Assembly (NCBI GenBank): GCA_044341215.1
Contig: JBIISC010000038.1
Location: forward strand, 1 to 8,795
DNA from: JAFMIT01 sp044341215
Lineage (GTDB): Bacteria > Actinomycetota > Actinomycetes > S36-B12 > UBA5976
Direction: 5' to 3'
DNA length: 8,795 nucleotides
Every line of letters starts with the position of its first letter. Position 1 is the first letter of the stretch. The notes under the pieces were generated by a model. It was not told the origin of the DNA, searched no databases, and saw only the letters and a program-made list of their open reading frames with translations. Positions 1 to 6,255 of this stretch are shown piece after piece. The translations under genes and the position numbers were made by a program.

Positions 1-1438
1 CATTTTCTTTGCAAGCATCAGCAACCGCTTTGCTGCGGTTACCTTTGGCCAACATCACAAGTGAACCGCCTTCTTTTTGAAAACGTTCAACATAAGAGTC
101 CATTCGACCAGCAGTTGTCGGTCCAAAGGAACCTGATGCATAACCAACTGGAGTTTTTGCTGGTCCTGCGTAATAAACCGCAAAATCTTTCATGTATTGG
201 GGAAGTGGCTTTCCAGCTTCTAAATCTGCCAACATTCTTGCGTGGGCGCTATCTCGCGCTACTACCAAAGTTCCGGTTAGCGAGACATGAGTTTTAACCG
301 TGAGTTTTGAAAGTTGGGCCTGCACATCTTTCATTGGTTGGTTCAAATCAATCTCAACCACATGATCTTCAACTAATTCATGACCAACTTCTGGTAAGTA
401 TTTGGCTGGATCTGTTTCAAGAGCCTCAATAAAGACACCGTCTCGAGTGATTTTCGCAAATGCCTGTCGGTCTGCACTGCAAGAAACTGCAATCGCGACT
501 GGGCATGAAGCGCCATGGCGTGGCAAGCGAATAACTCGAACGTCATGGCAGAAATACTTGCCACCAAATTGAGCACCGATTCCAAATTCTTGAGTTTGTT
601 TTAGAACTTGGGCTTCCATTTCCAAATCTCGGTAACCATGACCGTTCACTGTGCCTTTAGTTGGCAAAGTGTCTAGCGAACGAGCAGATGCATATTTAGC
701 AACTTTAAGTGCGTATTCCGCGCTGGTTCCACCAACCACAATCGCCAAGTGATACGGCGGGCAAGCACTAGTTCCAATTAAACGAAGTTTTTCGTCTAAG
801 AAATTTTTGAAAGAAGAAGGGTTTAAAAGTGCTTTGGATTCTTGGAAAAGGAAACTCTTATTTGCGCTACCGCCACCTTTTGCCATGAAGAACAATTCGT
901 ATTCCAATTCATGACCAGGTTTCGTATCTAAACCAATTTCTATTTGAGCTGGCAAATTTGAACCAGTGTTCTTTTCTTCCCACATTGAAATTGGCGAAAC
1001 TTGTGAATAACGAAGATTTAGTTTTTGGTAGGCATTGAAAACTCCACGAGCTATGAACTCTTCATCGCACGCATCTGTTAAAACTTGGGGACCGCGCTTT
1101 GCGCTAACAATCATCGTGCCAGTGTCTTGGCACATTGGAAGTACTCCACCTGCAGATACGTTTGCATTTTTCAAAAGATCAAGGGCTACGAATTTGTCAT
1201 TGCCAGATGCTTCTGGGTCATCAAGAATTTTGCGCAGTTGTTCTAGGTGGCCTGGGCGCAACAAATGTTGAATATCGCGGATTGCTGCTTCGGTAACTAG
1301 TTCAAGGACTTTTGGGTCTACTTTGAGAAACTCTCGACCGTCAAGATTTACAACTTCCACGCCGTCTTTAGTGAGCAGGCGATATGGGATTTTGAGGTCA
1401 CCCACAGGCAATTGGTCGGAGTAAAAGAATTCAGCCAC
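1..1438 (-). CDS. fumA: Class I (iron-sulfur) fumarate hydratase, C-terminus cut by window edge
   Basis: Catalyses reversible hydration of fumarate to L-malate in the TCA cycle, in the cytoplasm. My reverse-strand translation gives 479 residues open to the left edge. Family members are usually about 540-560 residues, so roughly 60-80 C-terminal residues lie outside. Three cysteines fit the [4Fe-4S] ligands: C103 in MCQDTGT, C226 in SACPPYH and C320 in SCSADR. Their spacing matches the structurally known Leishmania class I enzyme as I recall it. D105 (CQDT) and T441 (GPTTAGRMD) sit where that enzyme has its proposed catalytic residues. The N-terminal Fumerase domain spans about 10-330 and the Fumerase_C domain starts near 335. 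The start is GTG at 1438: an in-frame TAA lies 12 nt upstream, and the N-terminus (MAEFFYSD...YRLLTKDGVEVV) is that expected for the family. No Shine-Dalgarno is visible, but a TAACCT -10 is ideally placed for a leaderless mRNA. It is divergent from the DUF4245 gene. The class I assignment is firm; the symbol is by analogy. Confidence 0.95.
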   Translation of the reverse strand, partial: MAEFFYSDQLPVGDLKIPYRLLTKDGVEVVNLDGREFLKVDPKVLELVTEAAIRDIQHLLRPGHLEQLRKILDDPEASGNDKFVALDLLKNANVSAGGVLPMCQDTGTMIVSAKRGPQVLTDACDEEFIARGVFNAYQKLNLRYSQVSPISMWEEKNTGSNLPAQIEIGLDTKPGHELEYELFFMAKGGGSANKSFLFQESKALLNPSSFKNFLDEKLRLIGTSACPPYHLAIVVGGTSAEYALKVAKYASARSLDTLPTKGTVNGHGYRDLEMEAQVLKQTQEFGIGAQFGGKYFCHDVRVIRLPRHGASCPVAIAVSCSADRQAFAKITRDGVFIEALETDPAKYLPEVGHELVEDHVVEIDLNQPMKDVQAQLSKLTVKTHVSLTGTLVVARDSAHARMLADLEAGKPLPQYMKDFAVYYAGPAKTPVGYASGSFGPTTAGRMDSYVERFQKEGGSLVMLAKGNRSKAVADACKEN

Positions 1439-1444
1439 ACCCGA

Positions 1445-1450
1445 AGGTTA
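1445..1450 (-). promoter_or_regulatory. Putative -10 element of fumarase gene (TAACCT), leaderless
   Basis: On the minus strand TAACCT fits TANNNT and occupies exactly -12 to -7 relative to the GTG at 1438, so transcription would begin on the start codon. There is no clear -35 and no Shine-Dalgarno. The same geometry recurs at three other genes in this window, which raises confidence. Confidence 0.5.
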
Positions 1451-1481
1451 CGCGTAAATGTGCGTAAGCGAGACTTTGCCC

Positions 1482-2009
1482 GTGAGTAAATCAGGCAAAC
1501 CTCGTGGCCGAGAGACTTTTTTGGATATGGCTCGCTCAATGCTCGCTCTTGGAGTTGCCGTTGGGCTCATCCTTCTTGTCACTTGGCGGCCTGCAGATTC
1601 CAAACCCACAGTGAGCCCGGTTGATGCCCATGCGGTTGTCGTTGGGGCGATTGGCCAACTGACTTTCACCCCATTGGAACTAGATCTCACAAATAGTTGG
1701 AAGACGACTACTGCCTGGGTGGAGCAAGTGCCGACCGATATCAGCAAACATCATTGGCATGTCAGTTATGTGAAAAATTCAGTTAAGTATGTGGCAATTG
1801 ATCAATCTGATACATCATCACCAGAAGCATTTGTTAAAGCTTATGTAAATTCACGCGTCGGAACCGAAACGGTAAACGAGATTTCTTGGAAAATATATTC
1901 AGGAGAAAATTCAGATGTAGTTGCAACGCGTATAGAAGATGGTTTGGTAACAATCGTGACTGCCAATAGTTATCCGCTATTGCTGAAAATACTTTCGAAG
2001 ATTAATTAG
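1482..2009 (+). CDS. DUF4245 family membrane-anchored protein
   Basis: Actinobacterial protein of unknown function. From GTG 1482 it is 175 residues. A short basic N-terminus (SKSGKPRGRETFLDMARS) precedes one hydrophobic segment at about residues 20-35, then a soluble domain that is probably outside the cell. The basic stretch with RGRxTxxDM, and the W-x-V-S-Y / Q-S pattern around residues 92-109, are what I associate with DUF4245. There is no lipobox cysteine, so it is a membrane anchor rather than a lipoprotein. An ATG at 1458 in the same frame would add eight residues and has a GAAGG at 1443-1447. I prefer GTG 1482 because family proteins start close to the basic stretch and it leaves room for the divergent fumarase promoter. 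The 3' end overlaps xseB (convergent) by 8 bp. In other actinobacteria this family lies beside glpX and exonuclease VII genes; here glpX is missing. The function is unknown. Confidence 0.8.
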   Translation: MSKSGKPRGRETFLDMARSMLALGVAVGLILLVTWRPADSKPTVSPVDAHAVVVGAIGQLTFTPLELDLTNSWKTTTAWVEQVPTDISKHHWHVSYVKNSVKYVAIDQSDTSSPEAFVKAYVNSRVGTETVNEISWKIYSGENSDVVATRIEDGLVTIVTANSYPLLLKILSKIN

Positions 2010-2235
2010 CTTCGGTTGGCAAACCGTCGTTTAGACGTTTTGCCGCAGCTTTCAATTGTGTTTGGCAAACTCCAGCAATCTTTTCGCCAACTTCCCAGAG
2101 TTTCATAAGTTCGCTAAGTGGTAGTTCGGCATCATCTAGTGCTTCAACTACTACCTCAAGAGCATCGCGAGCATCCTCGTATGAAAGTTCCTTAACCTGC
2201 TTTTCGGTTAATGCAACAATTTCTGTAATCTCCAC
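2002..2235 (-). CDS. xseB: Exodeoxyribonuclease VII small subunit
   Basis: Small subunit of exonuclease VII, a cytoplasmic nuclease that degrades single-stranded DNA to oligonucleotides in repair and mutagenesis pathways. Several XseB copies bind the large subunit's helical stalk. The 77 residues match the usual length of about 70-85. The core is recognisable: LSYEDARDALEVVVEALDDAELPLSELMKLWEVGEKIAGVCQTQL, covering residues 17-61 with the typical 'sYeeA...LE.iV..Le...lpL.e...l.e.G..L...C...L' pattern. The start is GTG 2235, two bases after the xseA stop (TAG at 2240-2238). A Shine-Dalgarno AAAGGA at 2247-2242 lies inside the end of xseA with 6-nt spacing, so translation is probably coupled to xseA. 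The 3' end overlaps DUF4245 by 8 bp. Confidence is high. Confidence 0.93.
   Translation of the reverse strand: MEITEIVALTEKQVKELSYEDARDALEVVVEALDDAELPLSELMKLWEVGEKIAGVCQTQLKAAAKRLNDGLPTEAN
2013..2041 (+). terminator. Weak candidate terminator hairpins downstream of DUF4245 gene
   Basis: Just past the stop codon, CGGTT-GGCA-AACCG (2013-2026) forms a 5-bp stem. A second stem, CGTC-GTTTA-GACG (2025-2037), is followed by TTTT. The two share bases, so only one can form at a time. Both lie inside the 3' end of the oppositely oriented xseB, so coding constraint could produce them by chance. The stems are short, so this is only a possibility. Confidence 0.22.
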
Positions 2236-2237
2236 AA

Positions 2238-3455
2238 CTATTCCTTTACTTTCTGGGCACCGAATGTACCTGCTTCAACTTGAATATTGAACACTTCACC
2301 AACATTTAGGGTCTTTCCATCGCGAATTACGTTGCCTGCCTTATCGGTTGCGACTGCGTAACCCCGAGCCAAAACGTTGAATGGCGACAATGCCTTCAAT
2401 CTTGCACTATTTGCTTGCAGATCAGCTTTCAAATTCTTGATGTGATTTTGAGCCGAGGTGCGAAGTTGTTGCTGGATTAGTTTGATTTCACCCTGTTTTA
2501 TTTCGACAAGTGCCTTAGGGGATTTGGCGGCCAAAGTCTGTTTAGCGAAAGCAAGGTAACGATTTTGCTCCTCAAACCATCGAGTCTTTAAATCCTGCAA
2601 CCGAGAAGCGTTTCTAGCAACTTGCGCACTTTCATCTTCAAGATCGGGAACTATCTTTCGGGCAGCATCAGTAGGAGTTGATGCCCGCACATCTGCAACA
2701 TCATCCAAAATCGGATGGTCTGCTTCGTGGCCAATTGCTGAAACGACAGGCTTTGAGCACTTAGCAACAGCTCTGACTAATCCTTCGTCACTCCATGGAA
2801 GTAAATCTTCAAAAGAACCACCACCGCGGGCAATCACAATCACGTCAACATCCGCCATCGCTTCAAGCTCTTGCATCGCTTTGGTTGCAGCAAGTGGAGT
2901 GCCTTGTTGCTGGAGTGGAATTTCCTTAATTTCAAATTGGGTTGATGGCCAACGCCGACGTGCGTTTACCACGACGTCTTTAAGCGCATCAGTATCGCGG
3001 CCGGTAATGAGGCCAACTTTTCTCGGCAAGAATGGCAGCCTCTTTTTTCTCTCTGGTTTGAATAGACCTTCAGCTTCAAGGGCATTGCGCAACATTTGGA
3101 TTCGAACTAGCAAATCTCCAACGCCAACATTTTGAATTGCGTGGGCACGTAGCTTTATGTCACCCTTTTTGTTCCACCACTCAACACTTGCATGCATCAC
3201 GATTCGACTGCCCTCAGTCAGAGGCGGGGAAAGTCCTTCAATTAGTGATGTGGAGGCAACCACTTGAATTGAAATGTCAAGATCTGGATCTCGAAATGCT
3301 ATGTAGGCCAATTGGCCGTAAACCTGTGATTTGATTACCTGGCCTTCAACCCATACTCGACCCAATTTTGCTACCCAGTCACCAATGGATTTAGAGACCT
3401 GATGCACTTTGAGTGCGGAATCAGGACTCTGTCCAAATGCGGTTGGTTCGGTCAT
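2238..3455 (-). CDS. xseA: Exodeoxyribonuclease VII large (catalytic) subunit
   Basis: Catalytic subunit of exonuclease VII, which cleaves single-stranded DNA from either end and works with XseB encoded 2 bp downstream. From ATG 3455 it has 405 residues, normal for actinobacterial XseA. An N-terminal OB-fold (about 15-110, with GRVWVEGQV and YIAFRDPDLDISIQV) binds ssDNA. The catalytic domain (about 115-270) carries VGLITGRDTDALKD, VIVIARGGGSFEDLLPW and AIGHEADHPILDDVADVRASTP. D160, R210, H243 and D246 correspond to the E. coli residues reported as important (D155, R205, H238, D241), all with the same offset of five. A helical, probably coiled-coil stalk (about 275-355) precedes the C-terminal VLARGYAVATD segment. 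An in-frame GTG at 3473 would add MWWHTP; I prefer ATG because those residues are not family-like and a GGTGG lies 9 nt upstream. It is divergent from ispH. Confidence 0.94.
   Translation of the reverse strand: MTEPTAFGQSPDSALKVHQVSKSIGDWVAKLGRVWVEGQVIKSQVYGQLAYIAFRDPDLDISIQVVASTSLIEGLSPPLTEGSRIVMHASVEWWNKKGDIKLRAHAIQNVGVGDLLVRIQMLRNALEAEGLFKPERKKRLPFLPRKVGLITGRDTDALKDVVVNARRRWPSTQFEIKEIPLQQQGTPLAATKAMQELEAMADVDVIVIARGGGSFEDLLPWSDEGLVRAVAKCSKPVVSAIGHEADHPILDDVADVRASTPTDAARKIVPDLEDESAQVARNASRLQDLKTRWFEEQNRYLAFAKQTLAAKSPKALVEIKQGEIKLIQQQLRTSAQNHIKNLKADLQANSARLKALSPFNVLARGYAVATDKAGNVIRDGKTLNVGEVFNIQVEAGTFGAQKVKE
2242..2247 (-). promoter_or_regulatory. Ribosome binding site of xseB (AAAGGA)
   Basis: AAAGGA on the minus strand, 6 nt before the xseB GTG and inside the last codons of xseA. 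It supports the GTG start and translational coupling. It is the clearest Shine-Dalgarno seen in this window, in contrast to the leaderless-looking first genes of transcription units. Confidence 0.6.
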
Positions 3456-3493
3456 AGGCGTATGCCACCACACCAGCCTGACTAAATCATGTA

Positions 3494-3504
3494 GCGGGGG
3501 GCGG
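3494..3504 (+). other. G-rich tract in the xseA/ispH intergenic region
   Basis: GCGGGGGGCGGG is an isolated G-run inside the 78-bp divergent region of otherwise modest GC. It covers the place where the -35 box of the ispH promoter would be (about 17 bp before TACGAT), and nothing resembling TTGACA is there. It could be an activator site or simply sequence drift; there is no dyad symmetry to support an operator. Confidence 0.3.
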
Positions 3505-3521
3505 GAAATCCACTGACCTTT

Positions 3522-3527
3522 TACGAT
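3522..3527 (+). promoter_or_regulatory. Putative -10 element of ispH (TACGAT), leaderless
   Basis: TACGAT fits TANNNT and sits exactly at -12 to -7 from the GTG at 3534, so the predicted transcript starts on the initiation codon. No Shine-Dalgarno precedes the GTG. The ATG at 3526 overlapping this hexamer is in another frame and reaches a stop after 11 codons. Confidence 0.55.
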
Positions 3528-3533
3528 GCCCCT

Positions 3534-4493
3534 GTGTCTACTGCCAAAAAAGTACTTTTAGCTGCTCCACGCGGATATTGCGCTGGTGTTGAGCGAGCGA
3601 TTGTCACCGTTGAAAAAGCACTTGAACATTACGGCGCCCCGGTTTATGTCCGCAAAGAAATCGTGCATAACAAGTTCGTCGTCAATCAGCTAAAAGAACT
3701 TGGTGCAATATTTGTTGAAGAACTTGATGAGATTCCAGACGGTGCAACCGTTGTTTTCAGTGCACACGGTGTTTCACCTGCTGTGCACGAAGATGCTGGC
3801 AGACGAAGCTTAAAAACTATTGACGCGACCTGCCCGCTTGTTACCAAAGTGCATAGCGAAGCGAAAAGATTTGCCGCAGATGGTTACCGAATTATTTTCA
3901 TTGGCCATGAAGGTCATGAAGAAGTTGAAGGCACAATGGGTGAAGCTCCAGATTCGATGATCCTTGTGGATGGTCCTGAATCTGCAGACACCATAGATCT
4001 TGGAAATGATGAAAAAATTGTTTGGCTTTCTCAGACCACACTTTCTGTGGACGAAACTATGGAAACTGTTGCCCGACTTCAAAAGCGACTTCCACAACTG
4101 CAACCACCACCAAGTGATGACATTTGCTATGCAACTCAAAATCGCCAATCAGTAGTGCGCAATTTTGCTGATAAATGCGATGTCATGATTGTTGTTGGTA
4201 GTGGCAACTCATCTAATTCAGTTCGGCTTGCAGAAGTCGCTCTCGAAAATGGCAGCCGGGCTGCCTATCGGGTCGATGGTGCGAATGAACTTCAAGATGA
4301 ATGGATAGCTACAGCAACAACTGTCGGGCTCACATCTGGTGCGTCTGTTCCTGAAGAACTTGTAACTGGGGTTTTGAAGTGGCTAGCTGAACGCGGTTTT
4401 GGTGATGTGGAAGAAATTGAAGAGACCAAAGAAACTTTGATTTTCAGTTTGCCTGCTGAACTACGCCGCGATCTGAAAGCACCTAAGAAATAA
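3534..4493 (+). CDS. ispH: 4-hydroxy-3-methylbut-2-enyl diphosphate reductase (IspH/LytB)
   Basis: Last enzyme of the MEP pathway: reduces HMBPP to IPP and DMAPP, the precursors of isoprenoids, using a [4Fe-4S] cluster in the cytoplasm. It has 319 residues, the usual length. Cluster cysteines are C16 (PRGYCAGVERA), C100 (DATCPLV) and C198 (DICYATQNRQ). Substrate-binding histidines are H45 (EIVHNKFVV), H78 (SAHGVSP) and H128 (GHEEVEGT), with E130 matching the E. coli proton-relay glutamate (E126). SQTTLSVDET and SGNSSNSVRL are the other conserved blocks. The start is GTG 3534: an in-frame TAG lies at 3492-3494 with no ATG between, and the N-terminus (STAKKVLLAAPRGYC) is normal. The stop codon directly abuts that of the convergent DUF6542 gene. 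Family and function are certain by motif. Confidence 0.97.
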   Translation: MSTAKKVLLAAPRGYCAGVERAIVTVEKALEHYGAPVYVRKEIVHNKFVVNQLKELGAIFVEELDEIPDGATVVFSAHGVSPAVHEDAGRRSLKTIDATCPLVTKVHSEAKRFAADGYRIIFIGHEGHEEVEGTMGEAPDSMILVDGPESADTIDLGNDEKIVWLSQTTLSVDETMETVARLQKRLPQLQPPPSDDICYATQNRQSVVRNFADKCDVMIVVGSGNSSNSVRLAEVALENGSRAAYRVDGANELQDEWIATATTVGLTSGASVPEELVTGVLKWLAERGFGDVEEIEETKETLIFSLPAELRRDLKAPKK

Positions 4494-5033
4494 TTATTTG
4501 CCTTCGCGCTCTAGTGCGCGATGAGCTTTTCGATTTGCAACCAATTTGCGCTTTGCGATAAACCAGCAAAGTCCAGTAACTCCCAAAATCACCCACATAC
4601 GTTCGCTTAATCCAAACAAAAGACCAAGTAATTGCGTGAGAGCAATCCCGCCAAAACCTTTACCACTCAAATTCAGGTGGATCAATATTGCTATTGCAAA
4701 AATGATTGGTGGCGCAGTCCAAGTGGCCCAATAAGTTTCGGCAGCAGCCCGAATCGCTAGGAAAAGTGAAAGCGCTATCCAAGCGATTGTAAAAAACCAG
4801 TTAGTGCTTGGAAAAAATTTGCCTTCGAGAGCAGCCAAAAAAATCACTGGTGCTGCAAGTAGGAAATACAGCTGGGCAGGATTAAGACCAATTTCACCGG
4901 GAATAGATTGGACACGTGAGCGAGTAGCGGTTGGCATCTGCTTGGCGATTCGCCTGCTTGGCGATACTGCTTTTGCATCCGGATGCTCAACGCTTGGCGA
5001 GCGGTAAAGCTTGCCTTCTGGCCGATTAGTCAT
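4494..5033 (-). CDS. DUF6542-type multi-pass membrane protein
   Basis: Actinobacterial membrane protein of unknown function. It has 179 residues: a polar, basic cytoplasmic N-terminal tail of about 48 residues, then about four hydrophobic segments (roughly 53-70, 77-97, 106-121 and 143-160, with a further hydrophobic stretch at 129-142), and a basic C-terminal tail (KRKLVANRKAHRALEREGK). The TM2-TM3 loop with the WTAPPIIFAIA stretch and the position next to ispH and ychF are what I associate with DUF6542, which sits at the same place in mycobacteria (Rv1111c between lytB2 and ychF, from memory). The start is ATG 5033, 20 bp after the rmuC stop. It could be co-transcribed with rmuC, but a well-placed TAGCCT suggests its own promoter. 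Its stop abuts that of ispH. I do not know its function. Confidence 0.75.
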   Translation of the reverse strand: MTNRPEGKLYRSPSVEHPDAKAVSPSRRIAKQMPTATRSRVQSIPGEIGLNPAQLYFLLAAPVIFLAALEGKFFPSTNWFFTIAWIALSLFLAIRAAAETYWATWTAPPIIFAIAILIHLNLSGKGFGGIALTQLLGLLFGLSERMWVILGVTGLCWFIAKRKLVANRKAHRALEREGK

Positions 5034-5039
5034 TGGGCA

Positions 5040-5045
5040 AGGCTA
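5040..5045 (-). promoter_or_regulatory. Putative -10 element of DUF6542 gene (TAGCCT), leaderless
   Basis: TAGCCT on the minus strand lies exactly at -12 to -7 from ATG 5033, in the 20-bp gap after rmuC. The only SD-like bases (AGG) are 12 nt from the ATG, too far to be convincing. The gene may therefore be read from its own leaderless mRNA even though it follows rmuC on the same strand. Confidence 0.42.
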
Positions 5046-5053
5046 CCTGCAAA

Positions 5054-6205
5054 TTATTGCTCTAATTCATCCACAGGCTCGACGTCGATTATCTCGCCTT
5101 GTGTCTTAATTGACCGTGGAGTGTCCGAAATTTCGTCAGGTGATTCCAGCGCACCGGATACTGAAATTCCGAGTTGTTCAAGTTTCTTTGCCTCTTTGAG
5201 AACACTGTTGTCGTATCTCGATACAAAATGGTTGAAATTCGTAATGGCTGTAACCAAACCAGATCTCATAGTGCCTAAGTAACCTGTGAGTTTCACTAAC
5301 CGGTCTAGTAGACCTGAGGCAACTTGACGGATTTCTTCAGCATTTTCTGCCAATTTATTTTGCTGCCATGTAAATGCAATTGTTGTACTCAAGCTATACA
5401 TAATTGTTGGTGATGCTAGCGAGACTTTCAATTGATTGCATTGTTCGAGCAGAGAAGGATCTGCTTCAACTGCAGCAGACAATATTGATTCATAAGGTAG
5501 CCACATGATTACAAACTTTGGACCTCTTGTCGCAGATGAATAATTCTTACTATTGAGATCTTTTGCATGCTTCAATACATCAGCAGCATGCTTTTTCTGT
5601 AGTTCAATTTTCTTGTTTGGATCAGTTTCAGTAATTGATTGCCAGTAAGCCTCAAAAGGAAATTTGGAATCAATAACTAAGTGACCATGTCCGGGAAGTT
5701 CGATTGTGATATCTGGAATCAATACACCATCGTCAGTTTGGAATCTGTGTTGGGCAATGAAATTCACACCTTTGATGAGCCCAGAATCCTCCAGCAATTT
5801 TTCGAGTTGCACTTGTCCCCATGCGCCACGATCTTGCGAGCGAGTTAGAGCAGTAGACAGACGCTGCGTTTCAGTGGAAAGTGATAAATAGGAAGTCTGG
5901 ATATTTTCAATATTGGTCTGAATCTTTGCTTCAGCTTCAGTCCGGGATTTGTTGGACTCATTTGCAAGCCGCTGAAGTTCTTGCACTTGTTGTTGCAATG
6001 GTTTCAACGTAATTTCAAGTTCCGCTTGATCACTAACCTTTTTTTGCAGGTCAGCATTGTGAGAATTGAGTAATTCAATCTTGGAATTCAAGTCATTGAT
6101 GCGATTTTCGTATTGCGAAGTATCGGTCCCGGTGGATTTTTTGCCGAATACGAATCCAACAATTAGCCCAGCAATAACTGCGATGATGATTACAAAATTT
6201 TCCAT
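5054..6205 (-). CDS. rmuC: DNA recombination protein RmuC homologue
   Basis: RmuC proteins limit rearrangements at inverted repeats in E. coli and are predicted nucleases; the exact activity is unsettled. It has 383 residues. An N-terminal membrane anchor (about 3-20, VIIIAVIAGLIVGFVFG) is followed by a coiled coil rich in Q/E/L/K (about 30-120), then the RmuC domain (about 124-330). The domain carries DRGAWGQVQLEKLLED (125-140), a PD...DSK pair (PDITIEL at 164-170 and VIDSKFPF at 177-184) resembling a PD-(D/E)XK nuclease centre, FVIMWLPYESIL (231-242) and VSLASPTIM (261-269). The tail after about 350 is acidic and probably disordered. It is shorter than E. coli RmuC (about 475), mainly through a short coiled coil. 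The start is ATG 6205 directly before the anchor. It is divergent from ychF (50 bp) and upstream of DUF6542. Family call is firm. Confidence 0.92.
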   Translation of the reverse strand: MENFVIIIAVIAGLIVGFVFGKKSTGTDTSQYENRINDLNSKIELLNSHNADLQKKVSDQAELEITLKPLQQQVQELQRLANESNKSRTEAEAKIQTNIENIQTSYLSLSTETQRLSTALTRSQDRGAWGQVQLEKLLEDSGLIKGVNFIAQHRFQTDDGVLIPDITIELPGHGHLVIDSKFPFEAYWQSITETDPNKKIELQKKHAADVLKHAKDLNSKNYSSATRGPKFVIMWLPYESILSAAVEADPSLLEQCNQLKVSLASPTIMYSLSTTIAFTWQQNKLAENAEEIRQVASGLLDRLVKLTGYLGTMRSGLVTAITNFNHFVSRYDNSVLKEAKKLEQLGISVSGALESPDEISDTPRSIKTQGEIIDVEPVDELEQ

Positions 6206-6211
6206 AGGGCC

Positions 6212-6217
6212 ATTGTG
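6212..6217 (-). promoter_or_regulatory. Possible -10 element of rmuC (CACAAT)
   Basis: CACAAT matches four of six TATAAT positions, including the most conserved A and final T, and falls at -12 to -7 from ATG 6205. It lacks the first T. It is offered because the spacing equals that of the other genes here and no Shine-Dalgarno is visible. Confidence 0.28.
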
Positions 6218-6241
6218 GAATGGGAACCTGACTCTGCGGAC

Positions 6242-6247
6242 TAGGCT
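6242..6247 (+). promoter_or_regulatory. Putative -10 element of ychF (TAGGCT)
   Basis: TAGGCT fits TANNNT and ends 8 nt before ATG 6256, giving a leader of zero to about three bases. No Shine-Dalgarno precedes the ATG. The spacing is two bases longer than at the other leaderless candidates. Confidence 0.42.
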
Positions 6248-6255
6248 TCGCCGCT

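Noticed and set aside
61..297. Plus-strand open frame at the left edge
   Set aside because: It lies antisense to the C-terminal domain of the fumarase, which is well supported residue by residue.
1448..1747. Minus-strand open frame of 99 codons opposite the 5' part of the DUF4245 gene
   Set aside because: It is a shadow of the DUF4245 frame and its stop runs into the fumarase promoter; no motif supports it.
3456..3473. Upstream GTG start adding MWWHTP to XseA
   Set aside because: The extra residues are not family-like, and ATG 3455 gives catalytic residue numbering with a constant offset to E. coli. It cannot be fully excluded, since a leaderless GTG is also conceivable.
3810..4148. Minus-strand open frame of 112 codons inside ispH
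   Set aside because: ispH is certain here; the antisense product has no family features.
4505..4530. CGCGC...GCGCG hairpin followed by TTTT after ispH as an intrinsic terminator
   Set aside because: The stem is only 5 bp, the T-run is six bases away, and the bases encode the basic tail of the DUF6542 protein, so coding constraint explains them.
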